From: Oegoconia quadripuncta
Taxonomy: Eukaryota; Arthropoda; Insecta; Lepidoptera; Autostichidae
Reading direction: 5' to 3'
Assembly: GCA_949316235.1 (NCBI GenBank)
Contig: OX438757.1
Coordinates: 12,270,657 to 12,334,656 of the forward strand
DNA: 64,000 bases
Shown here: positions 1 through 9,700 of the stretch, one piece after another
Layout of the letters: the number at the start of each line of letters is the position of its first letter
Position numbering within the stretch: the stretch's first letter is position 1
The notes under the pieces: generated by a model
What the model saw: only the letters and a program-made list of their open reading frames with translations
Database searches by the model: none
Told to the model about the DNA's origin: nothing
Program-made: the position numbers and the translations under genes

Positions 1-869
1 AAAGAGTAGAATTCACAGATAGCGAAAAGAAGAGCCTACAAAATCCTTTTGGGCCACCAATGATGAAACTACTTGGATTCAAACCTGCTGTTGTGATGTG
101 CAAAGAAAAATGGTTCATAAAAACTGGTTATTTCTTATTTCCTAATGATGCCATTATAGAGGGATCTACAGTTGCATTTAAAGCTATGCATCAAGCCTGT
201 ATTACAACAAAGACAGTTGCAATATGTGTGCTTTGTACAAGAATAAATGCTAAACATAATATTGTTGCCTTATCACCTTGCACACATCCATTAGGTCTAG
301 ATGTGGAGATTGGGTTTGATGTTATTCACATACCATTTGTCGAGAATGTTCGAGATCTTCTTATTGATGAGGATGAAGAACCAACAAACACATCAGAAGA
401 ACAAAAGTTAGTAATGAAAGATATATTGAAAAGCTTACAGTTCGAATATAAACCAAACATGTTTGAAAATCCTAAACTTCAGTGTGAATATCGAGCTATA
501 GAAGCGATTGCTTTGGAAGAAGAGAATCTTGACCCATTTGTTGATTCCACAATATCAGATAATGAGAAGTTCCAATCAATTCCTGGTGATATATTTGAAG
601 AGTTATTTGGGCCTTTTGGGGCCGTTGCTACTAAAAGGCCTGCTGCACCAAGAAGTTCACATCAGGACCCTACAAATAAGAGAGCAAAAGCTGATGAAGA
701 ACTCGATGAAAGTTTTGTAAAGAGTCGAGTAGAACATGGCACTGTAAACAAATTTACAGTTGATCAATTGAAAAAATTGTTGAAATGCAAGCATGACTCT
801 GATATGCCAGCATTAACAGGTCTGAAAAAACCAGCACTGATTGATTTAGTTTATAAATATTATTCATAA
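1..869 (+). CDS. XRCC6: Ku70 (XRCC6), C-terminal part, 5' end outside window
   Basis: The frame is open from the first base and ends at a TAA at 867-869, so this is the 3' coding part of a gene starting upstream. The protein shows the end of the Ku core beta-barrel (LLGFKPAVVMCKEKWF, then SPCTHPLGLDVEIGF), the Ku C-terminal arm (FENPKLQCEYRAIEAIALE) and a C-terminal SAP domain (KFTVDQLKKLLKC...LTGLKKPALIDLVYKY). This order is that of Ku70, not Ku80, which lacks SAP. By family knowledge, Ku70 pairs with Ku80, encircles broken DNA ends, recruits the end-joining machinery and also acts at telomeres. A basic KR-rich stretch before SAP fits the usual nuclear signal. The in-frame ATG at 60 is internal, because homologous residues continue upstream of it. 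At least 869 bases carry no visible intron. Confidence 0.93.
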   Translation, partial: RVEFTDSEKKSLQNPFGPPMMKLLGFKPAVVMCKEKWFIKTGYFLFPNDAIIEGSTVAFKAMHQACITTKTVAICVLCTRINAKHNIVALSPCTHPLGLDVEIGFDVIHIPFVENVRDLLIDEDEEPTNTSEEQKLVMKDILKSLQFEYKPNMFENPKLQCEYRAIEAIALEEENLDPFVDSTISDNEKFQSIPGDIFEELFGPFGAVATKRPAAPRSSHQDPTNKRAKADEELDESFVKSRVEHGTVNKFTVDQLKKLLKCKHDSDMPALTGLKKPALIDLVYKYYS

Positions 870-949
870 GTTTACATAATTGTTGTTAAAAATTCATTTA
901 TTTTGGTATTAAATGTCACACCATATTCTTTTTATTTCTTCCAGGTGGG

Positions 950-996
950 AATAAAAGCCTGATAGTATACATCCATGATATATAATTTTAAATAAA
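950..996 (+). terminator. candidate polyadenylation signals of XRCC6
   Basis: AATAAA occurs at 950-955 and again at 991-996, 81 and 122 bases after the Ku70 stop codon. The convergent TM2D3 stop is at 1059, so both transcripts must end in less than 200 bases and may overlap. No cleavage site can be seen directly. Confidence 0.5.
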
Positions 997-1058
997 TTAT
1001 AACTTTTTATATTAATTTTAGCCTATTTAAGATAAAACTTTAGCACATAGAACATTGA

Positions 1059-2610
1059 CTAAATATATAGAGACCCATCAGCTGGGCCTAAATGGTGTAT
1101 TCCTATTAATAAAGCATCTACAAGGGTCCAAACTCCTAAACCACCAAAACTGAAAAGTTTCCCCATGCCCTCTTGCCAATGGCCGAGGTAGAACCGATCT
1201 GCACCGAAACCTCCTAGGGTCAGTGCAAGAATAACAGCAGTTCCCCAGCGAGTACCTGAAGTCCAGGAGCATCTTATTTTCTTCAAGAACCTTCTCTTGC
1301 CAAGACAAACAACATCATCCGAGACTGTGCAGTTGGTCCTGAAAATAATGCAGCATTAGTATTAGCTATGCTTTACAATTAAACTCATTCCCAAAAAGGA
1401 TGGATTGACAGGGAACTTGCCTATGGCAGGAGTAGGTTGATATAGAGACTACTGTCAGTGTCAAGTGTAATATAAATGCCTCAGTGAACAAATTATTGAT
1501 CTTCAGATACGTGGCAGCATCTTACGTTTATATTTTCCTTTTTTTTTTTTTTTTTTTTTTTTTATTAAAAACTGGATTCGCGTTTGGCCACAATCTCACC
1601 TGATGGAAAGTGACGATGTAGCCGAAGATGTATCACGCGCACCTAGTAAATAATTCCTTCATTTCTACATAATCTTAATCACTGACTTTTGCCGCACAAT
1701 TAAGTATCACCTTTTATTAAGTGTCAAACAATACAGAAACAATCCTGTCATGGAACTAATAGGATATAGTATTGTCACATTACAAAATAGTATAGTTCCA
1801 TGTAGCATTAACTTTAAGGATGGATATGTTGTATTTCTATCTACTTTTATTGATTTGAGCTTTACTCACGTGTAGTATTTCAAAGGCGAAGCTAATGAGT
1901 TACAATTAGCCTTTTGATCACAACGGTGCTCCCATTTATCAGTTTGATAACAGAATCTGCATATAGCTGTTCTGTTAAATGTTTTAGAACCCTGAAAATC
2001 AGAATTATCAAAACTATTTAACAAATTGTTTCCATAATCTTTAGTAAAAAATAAAGTAACAAAATGTTGTTTCCTTAGGAAAATAAAATTACTAGTTAGA
2101 ATGTAAATAAGGGAGCACTGATGCAGAAAGATATGTGGTATAGCAGTACCTATATAAAATGCTTTATCACTTGTTATTCTTTGAAAATACTTACATTACA
2201 GACTATTTTAGGCTTGACAACACATGTATAGTTATAAAAGCTGCCGTAGCGGCAGTCTATGCTCCTATTACACGTAATGCATGGGTAATGTAGACTGGAA
2301 CATTCGACGTCATCCTCGTCTGCAGGGGGGCAAGTTTTCAAATATTCTTCATTGTCACTGTGGTTAATAACTTTGTCATTCGAATCCTTCATACTCTTCT
2401 TTTCTTTGCTTTGTATATCCATGTTATTGTTCGCTATAAACAAAAGAAAAGATCATTCACTGCGAGGTTCATACATTTTTATAATATCGGCTTGTCCATG
2501 TCCACTCACTCACCCATGTCTGTTATATGAATAGTATTGAATATAACTAAGAGAACTAAAACAAAACAGTCTCGAATAGTAATTCGCCAAGGCACAATTA
2601 CCCTCGTCAT
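1059..2610 (-). CDS. TM2D3: TM2 domain-containing protein 3 (almondex-type), complete, four exons
   Basis: Exons by splice sites and phase are 2610-2514, 2433-2195, 1991-1870 and 1338-1059. They total 738 bases, giving 245 residues, close to the family's usual length. Donors are GTGAGT, GTAAGT and GTGAGT; every acceptor ends in AG. The N-terminus (from MTRVIVPWR) has a hydrophobic signal segment. A cysteine-rich extracellular part follows (CPPADEDD, CRYGSFYNYTCVVKP, CRFCYQ, NCTVSDDVVCLG). The C-terminus is the TM2 domain: two membrane segments joined by GGFGADRFYLGHWQEG, with the family DRF motif, ending in GPADGSLYI. These endings separate TM2D3 from TM2D1 and TM2D2. In flies the orthologue almondex promotes Notch signalling; that role is family knowledge. 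The start ATG at 2610 is chosen because it supplies the signal peptide and splices in frame. Confidence 0.93.
1535..1625 (+). repeat. poly-T tract and short SINE-like fragment
   Basis: A run of about 22 T is followed by TTGGCCACAATCTCACCTGATGG, cut here as a description of a phrase widespread in lepidopteran interspersed repeats. It lies in the third intron of TM2D3. Only a fragment is present, so family and orientation are tentative. Confidence 0.35.
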
Positions 2611-2700
2611 TCTGAGATCTAAAACATTTTAATGAGAATCTTCATGTTTTTTCCACCCAAACATCAAACAAAATAGTTTTTTTTTCTTTAGTTTTACTCT

Positions 2701-3250
2701 CCTCTCGGAGAAGGCAAAGGGATCTAAGCCCATACAGCCATGTCTTATTTCTTCAGTTTATAAGCTAGTCTCAATCAAAACAAGTAATTCGTCGTATACT
2801 TGGCGTATGCAGAGTCTAGTCACGGTCAAGTCATTCTTTAGTAAAGTGGCAGAATGCTTTACAAAAGTTTTGACGGCTTTTTGTGGGAACCAGAAAGCTT
2901 CGTTACGCACTTTAATTTACACTTCCCTTCACTTGTACACTATCACTAACTTTTGCTGCACAATATTCTGTATATTCTGCCAGCTTCAAAAGTCAGAATG
3001 CATAAATTTTAAGAATTTAAAAAAATATGCAACGGTCCCGCCAAAAAGCCACCAAAATTGATTTGATTTTGAATTTCATTTATTCCTCTCGGAGAAGGTA
3101 AAGGGAGCTATGCCATGCAGCCATGTGTTATTTCTCGTATGTGTTATGTCAAGAAGAGGCAGATTGCTTTACGGAAGATTTTGGTGGCTTCGTGGAGGAA
3201 ACCGAAAGCTTTGTTACGCACTTTAATTTATACTTCCCTTCACTTAATCT
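2701..3250 (+). repeat. two diverged direct copies of an unknown repeat
   Basis: Copy one (about 2701-2935) and copy two (about 3085-3245) both start with CCTCTCGGAGAAGG and both contain CGCACTTTAATTTA followed by CTTCCCTTCACTT near their ends. They are separated by about 150 unrelated bases. The short open frames through them start differently and show no recognisable domain, so I treat them as repeats and not genes. They lie just upstream of TM2D3 exon 1. Confidence 0.5.
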
Positions 3251-3494
3251 TCGAGCACACTAGCGCCAAATTGATTAGGGTCGAAGTGTCGCAAAATCCA
3301 AAGTTAGATACGTCTGAAAGTACAAGTAACGGCTGACTAAATAATATATCTCAATACAGAACAAACCAGAAACCGCCCGCGCGTTTACAAGACACGCAAG
3401 GCAAACTAAGCTGATTAGCGTACTAACACATTGTGGTTGATTAGTCATTGTGTGGACGTCACGGGAAGAAAGATGTATATATTTTAATTAAATT

Positions 3495-3598
3495 ATGCCG
3501 TCTTGTGTCGTTCCCACCTGTAAAATTCCTGTTGAGCATACGAAGAAACAGAATGGGATCACATTTCACGTGTGTGTACAGCATTCATATTTCATTTA
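3495..3598 (+). pseudogene. possible THAP zinc-finger N-terminal fragment
   Basis: From the ATG at 3495 the frame reads MPSCVVPTCK and then a basic stretch ending ITFHV, followed by a stop after a few residues. THAP domains start with a Met-x-x-Cys-x2-4-Cys pattern and carry a TFHxFP-like motif about 20-25 residues later, so this resembles the first half of a THAP domain. A GTGTGT immediately after the HV codons could be a donor. I see no convincing downstream exon. It could be the first exon of a host gene or a relic of a P-type transposon. Confidence 0.33.
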
Positions 3599-3768
3599 AT
3601 TTTAAATATTGATTTTGTTTTAATTGTCATACAAAATGATGCGTCCTTTTTGTGAGTGTGGCCAGTATGATGAAATATTTCATCCTAGTCTTTTATTACT
3701 AAACATTTAGAAATAACATTATTCTATAATACTTTAACAATTTTATTACGTTTGCCTAATATACTGGA

Positions 3769-3990
3769 TGAGTCTTTTTAAAATAAGGCCAGGGTTTTTA
3801 ACATAACATAGGTAAGTGAAGTAAAAGGTATTGGCATAGGTAATTTTTTCTTTTTTTTTTTCTATCATAGAAAAAAGCGTTAATTGTGTCATTTAACGGT
3901 CGCGTTTATAGCCTATTCCACATAATTGCACCATTAAATGAAATAAATAAAGGAAACTGGGGGAAAAATTGATTTTCAATCAAATTAACA
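3769..3990 (+). mobile_element. partial MITE copy, same family as 14801-15182
   Basis: ATGAGTCTTTTT at the left, the phrase TAGGTAAGTGAA, a poly-pyrimidine block, and a core (GTGTCATTT-ACGGTC, then ATTCCACATAATTGCA) recur in the complete MITE at 14801-15182. The matching right terminal repeat is not visible, so this copy is truncated or rearranged. Confidence 0.5.
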
Positions 3991-4123
3991 GGTACGCCTA
4001 ATTAATGGAACTGTTTACTCTTCTTATATAATATATAAAAAATATACTTATAATAGATAATTATCTAAATAAAATATGCACATACTTATACATATAATAG
4101 AATAATATACTAATGTTATACAT
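3988..4123 (+). repeat. dispersed repeat also present at 49722-49852
   Basis: The segment runs from ACAGGTACGCCTAATTAAT to AATATACTAATGTTATACA. The segment at 49722-49852 has the same order of words in the same orientation (CAGGTACCTAATTAAT ... ATAATAGAATGTACTAATG). It is AT-rich and has no coding content. Confidence 0.5.
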
Positions 4124-4394
4124 CACGTTACCCCCGAAAGTGAAAAATCGCTTCCGAGCTAGCAACATTACGCGGATGGGAAGCGGGGCAGGTGCGCGGG
4201 GTACGTTTTGTTTTTGGACACAGAACACAGTTTCAAATTATGACTGCATGCAGCTTCAGGTTTGTTCTGTATTCTGAGTAATATATGTAGAATTATGAAA
4301 CTTGAGTAATAACTAAACCAATTAATCAATCTAGTGCTTATCGACAGAACCCTGCCGTTAAAACCGACATTTTATCTATACAAAACTATCTTTA

Positions 4395-4472
4395 GAATAC
4401 GGTGTCGCTCAAGGTAGCTTATTAGGACCCATCTTATTTTTTACCTACGTTGACGACGTCTCCCTCTTAATG
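4395..4472 (+). pseudogene. non-LTR reverse transcriptase fragment
   Basis: The frame reads EYGVAQGSLLGPILFF and then TYVDDVSLL. This is the reverse-transcriptase segment G-V-P-Q-G-S-x-L-G-P followed by the catalytic Y-x-D-D box in degenerate spacing, since the residues between the two motifs have been shortened. Only about 26 codons remain. It is a LINE relic without a recognisable clade. Confidence 0.6.
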
Positions 4473-4932
4473 GTAAGTTCAACACGTAACAAGCTTCAAT
4501 ACCTCCATGAACATAGATAATTTGAACTATTTCTATCTCGGTCATTTAGATACCGTTCCTCGTTCTAACAAGGGTAAGTTACAACTAAAAGAGGGGACGA
4601 ACGGTTAAGGGCACCACGTGACCTCCACCTTCCATGGTGCCTGGTTCATAACAAGACTACACATATTCGTACATTCATTCTAGATTTCAATGTATTAACG
4701 GCAAAATTAATAATTTTGTTTTACTGCTACTGCTATGTTGTACCTATAAGCGAGTACATTATACAAATGAGTACTCACACTCATTTTGATATAAGTTATC
4801 CAAGATACGGCGCGCCAAAGTTTACTAAAAATCTGCGCTTAGCAAAAATTAAACATTTAACCCACAGGAAACTTCATTTATAACCAGCAAATAATCACAA
4901 TAACTGGACAAAGATATGTTCTTGCCTTGTAT

Positions 4933-5045
4933 CATCATCATATCAGCCACAGGACGTCCACTGCTGAACATAGGCCTCCCCTCATATAAATCCAGAGCGA
5001 CCGGTTAGGTGCTGCCTTCATCCAACGATTTCTAACGACCGTTAT
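4933..5045 (-). mobile_element. RTE-type LINE 3' end
   Basis: On the plus strand an ATCATCATC run is followed by CCACAGGACGTCCACTGCTG and AACATAGGCCTCC. On the minus strand this encodes the ending A-Y-V-Q-Q-W-T-S, the terminal motif of RTE LINEs in Lepidoptera. It is a 3' fragment only. Related ends occur at 33880-33965 and 36120-36245 on the plus strand. Confidence 0.6.
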
Positions 5046-5049
5046 CAGA

Positions 5050-6400
5050 GGACCAATTGCGCTATTTTACAACGGTTACAATATAGTACTACCGAGGTAT
5101 AAAACTGTCATAGAACCTCTCGATCTCTCTCAATACGTCTGTTCTCGTCGTCGTTACGCTGCTGGCTCTGCCCAATTGACATGTTCCTTTCAAACACTTT
5201 GGAGTCTTTGTTCCGGTGTATTGTCTCCCTAATACATTAGGCATTATATTTTAGGCACAACACAGCGCCAGTAAAACAATTGTTAATATTGCCACTAAAA
5301 ATCTCGAATGAATATATTATATCCCATTAGTTTCAGTTTGAACTAAGCCTGATGAAGTGATTTTAATGGATGTAATACCTTCCGGATCCTAGGCACAATT
5401 ACTATGCTCAACTGGTTGTGCTGTGGTATATTGATGACTTGATGACACATCTACTGGTTTTCTATAGGTTATTTCTGCAACATGTACAAACGCAAAGCGA
5501 TATTCTTGAATGCGACCATTATATTACCAAGAACCAACCACGTTTATTGTTTAATCATACGACTATAATTTGTATTGCAGTAGTAGTATCTATTTAGTTT
5601 TTATGTAGGGGACCAAATTGTAATAGTTATTAATGAAGTAAACGACTTTTGTTACAGGTATCGCAACGAGAGCTCGATGGTTTGGCATGCCATCTGTCAC
5701 ATTATTATTTACAAGGATATAGGAGTAGCGTATCTTCGCTGGTTAACATTGAATGAAGCACGAAGGCGACAGAGATAATAACAATGTTATCCTTACGTAT
5801 GAGCGGTTAAGTTTTTCTTTCACGTAACTACTTGACGATTGGTTACATTTCAGCTTGGCCGGCATTTTTTGGTGGCGATATTCAAAAGTGCGATTTTAAT
5901 TTAGCGACGTAAACTATAGTATGTAGTGTGCATCTTTGATGACACAAAACAAAAATCTACCGCTCTTTGGTTCTAATAATGTTCCACGAGAACCAAGCTG
6001 ATTTTAACTAGATCAAGCTGACAGCTGTCACAGTGAACAGGCAAAGCGATATTGTACGCAGGATGGCATTATAAAAATTAGATTCAACGAATATATTCCA
6101 AGCCGAATTCAGTTTTATTGTAATCGAAGGTGTGCATGGTGTCAACTCTTGCTGCGATAATTACTTTATTTATTTAATTTAATCAATATAATCAATACGT
6201 TATTTTATGCCCACACATAGAAAGTGGCGGCAACGAACAACAGGCATACAGTAATTTATATTTACACAATTGAATTCAAAATCAAGAAAATCAGGATATT
6301 ACCCTCTGGTTCGGGCCAAATCACATCTCTATTTGTGGAACTCCTTATTACTAAAACGCGCAGCGCCAATAAAGGTTACAAATAATCAAAAAATAAAAAC
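5050..6400. other. spacer with no recognised gene
   Basis: No complete gene, splice-consistent exon or clear element end was found. A stretch at 5050-5230 reads open on the plus strand and may be a decayed LINE piece. A minus-strand polyadenylation signal for the large gene may be the TTTATT words near 6165-6175. Confidence 0.4.
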
Positions 6401-6411
6401 AAGTGAAATTC

Positions 6412-6791
6412 TCAAGCAATACTTTGCGAATTACTAATCGCTTCATTTTCTGTGTTTCCAGCATCATTATCTGTGTCCATGGTTTGCTTTCTGCTGTTGT
6501 CTCGCGACATTTCTGAGATAGTCGACAAATCGGGCACAGCGCATACTACTGGAAACAGCTGGTTTAGATTAGCGAAACTTCCCGCGTTCGATTCCAGGGA
6601 GCACGCGTCGAGGAACTTTGTGTTCGTGGTTTCCTCTTCACTTACTAAGTACCACTTTGTAGGTCTGGCGTTAGGCAGTGGTGTTTCGTCTGACAGGTCT
6701 TCGGTTAGAAGACTATGGAGCGTTATGTGCGAGAGGGGACTGTGATATAGCGTACCGCCTTCGCTGTTGCTATCCTTTGCCGAGTTGACGG
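6412..6791 (-). CDS. large gene, terminal exon 19
   Basis: Acceptor TTTGTTACAG at 6792 and a TGA at 6414-6412 bound 126 codons. The exon encodes SPLSHITLHSLLTEDLSDET, then ARPTKWYLVSEEETTNTKF and a conserved-looking LNQLFPVVCAVPDLSTISEM, ending NSQSIA. Overlapping plus-strand frames are antisense shadows. Nothing here matches the Rap1 C-terminal domain by eye. Confidence 0.7.
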
Positions 6792-9700
6792 CTGTAACAA
6801 AGACATTTTCTGAAATTCATAACAATATCCTACTGACTGGACATGTTTCTAGCAAAGCGAGATTTTTTTGGATGGATTGTGTGATGCTTCCGGGCGTAGG
6901 GCGCGTATCCAAGTTGCTATTGTGGTACAAGTCCATAATTTTATGACTAGTGACACTAGCTGAAATATTTGAGAGAGGTGTTTGATATGACGGATTGCCG
7001 TATTTTAATAGATGGGAGAAAAAGTGGAGCAAGTAGGTGAATTTGTGTATTTGGGTTTACTATTTACAAGGGATTTTGGGGAAGGGGGGGAAGAGTGAAT
7101 GCCGGAAATCAGGTGAATGGAGCACTGCATGCCTTTATGAGGAGCCAGAATGTGTCCACAGAAGCTCGTCTGGCTGTTCATGGCAGGGTGCTGGCTCCAA
7201 CGCTGATTTACGGGAGTGAATGCTGGGTATGGCAGAAGAAGATATTTGAAAGATAGAATCAGGAATAGTGTAATTAGGGAGTTAAGCAATGTGAAAGAAG
7301 ACATAGTGACAAAGATTGAAAAAGCTATGATGAGATGGTTTGGACATGTGGAGAGTATGAATGAAAGAAAAGTAACGAAAGAGATATATACGATGCGAAT
7401 GTAGTGTTGGTATTGTTGGTAGGGGAAGACCACGTCGAATGTACCATGATCAAATCGGGGACGTCTTAGAAAGGCAAAGTCAAGAGTACACTAAACCGAC
7501 GAGCATCTATGAACAGTCTTATGAGAGTGAATGAAGCAAAAGAGGTGTAGCAAGTGTAAGTCAGTGGTCTCTGCCTAACCCTACGGGAGACAGGTTTGAC
7601 TTTATGTATGTATCTATTAACATTCCTTGGTGTCGATTCTGATGCAATTTCTCGTTTTAAACTATAGCTGTCACTTCCTTCCTTGAATAAATAAGGCGTA
7701 ATTGTATCAGTCTAAAACTTAGTTTAGAGAAAGCACATCCTAATCGACACTAGTAAATGATATTCTGCACCTTACTTTAAAATAAATGCTTACTTAAACT
7801 TATGAAAGCGTTTAGTACAGAGAACGGCAGCGGGGTCGGTCAGGTCAATAAAAACTAGGTAGAAGAACAGCACAGATACCGGTCATTATTACATTGGTTT
7901 TATAAAAATAATAAAAAAAATTTAAGGGTACAGTGAATACTTACTATGTAAACTAGTGGCATCTTGAGCGTTGTTACAAAAGAGTTCGGGCATCGCCGTT
8001 ACTTCTCCTTTGCCCTCAAGTGGGTCGTCAATTTTCAGTGAATTCGAGTCCAATGAAATCACAGATTTCGACCTTTCTATAAATTCAATACTATCCTCTA
8101 GACACTCGTTTGCATTTAGACACGTTTCTGAATGATTATGAATAAGATCGACGCTGTCATCGCACCCTTGAAGGAACACTCCAGACACGGTATCATTAAT
8201 CCCACTATCGGTACATACAGACATTCGACTGCTACTACGAGCCCTACTCCCTTTCTTTTCTACTTGTAAACTTTTCTCCTTGGGTCTCGTTATCTTAACT
8301 TTAATGACATCTTTCTTCTTTCTCCCTTTGTTTTTGCCAATAGCAGCCGTGTCTGAAATCTCTCCAATACCGTCTACATCTGTACACTTAGCTTCGGCCA
8401 CTGAGGGAGGGCATGATTTTCTACTGCTGTATGAATACGCTTCAATACATTCTCGTAGAACATCATCGGATGGTTTTGATATTCTCTTACGTGGCGTGGA
8501 AGAGCGTTTCTTCTTTGCTCGCATTTTTTTTTCTTCTTTACTCATTTCTACCTCCACTTCCATGGCGTTTCCCTGTATTTTATCCACAGTCTGCATTTGT
8601 TGCACCAACTTCTTGGCGCTCTCCAACAGTAAATTTCTTAATTTTATATCTAAAGAATCTGAAGAAGACTGTTCTTCTATGTTCACAGTACATATTTTAC
8701 TTATTAGTGATTCCGAAATGGAGGGTTTAGTGATGTGTAAATTGCTGTCTTGTGTCGATTTTCCATTACGAGTCTTACGCAATTCACAATCTTGTGCCAT
8801 TAAAGGTACAGATACGTCTACTTCAGAAATTTCAAACTTGTTATAATCATTTTCACTCCCGGTCACATTGTTACTTTGAGTTTCATTTATCGTGGGGTGA
8901 TCTTCGTGACCGAGAAGCATCTCTTTACGAATAGAAATATTTTCTACGACCGAAAGCTCCGGTGACAATGGTAATGAAACGTTGCTCGACATTCTTTCGG
9001 ATTTTGGAGAGGTGCTCTTATTTACACGGTTCAATGTTTCATGATCGTCAACAAAGATGTTTATAGGAGATAAAGTATTCAAGTTTTTCGTATTTGTTGC
9101 ATTAACATCTTCAGGTGATTTTTCAATTTTATTCAGCTGTCTCAAATTGTTTGTCGTCGGTAAAAGCAACTGATACGAATCGGATCTGTATACCTCAGTG
9201 TTACTAGAATTCTGAGGCTTGACAGAATTCAATGAGAGTTTGTTACATACACTAGTCTCATAGGTATCGTCATCAGCTAAATACGGGTATGACTTTCTTC
9301 TAACTTTACTTCTAGACTTGCGTTTACCTCTGTATGATTGAGTCGATGCATGTATTTTCCTTTTTTTAAGTTTAAAGCAAATTGCTTCGAAGCTAATATC
9401 AGAGTCTTGGTAGCCTTGAGTGCTTTCAAAGGAGTTTGTGTTCGCTGGCGACTGCTTTCTAGGGCTCTTCTTTACACTGTGGAGAGAACGTTAGCAAGTT
9501 AAAATTAAACGTGCAATAAAGTGCATGGCAGAAGCAGCAGTGCAAAATTGCAGAAGGTATAGTTAGATTTCTTATATTTTGGACATACATAAGTAGTTTA
9601 TTCAAATTATAATGTTGAAAAGTTCAAATTAATCAGGTAAATGGCACATTTAATTATGCTATCTTTCTGTGATTGAAATGGCTGAAGTATGGATATACCA

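Noticed and set aside
6452..6745. 97-codon plus-strand frame
   Set aside because: Antisense to the terminal exon 6412-6791, which has a matching acceptor, phase and stop.
8280..8934. Plus-strand frames of 188 and 105 codons
   Set aside because: Antisense to exon 18; hydrophobic composition is the complement of Lys/Glu/Ser codons.
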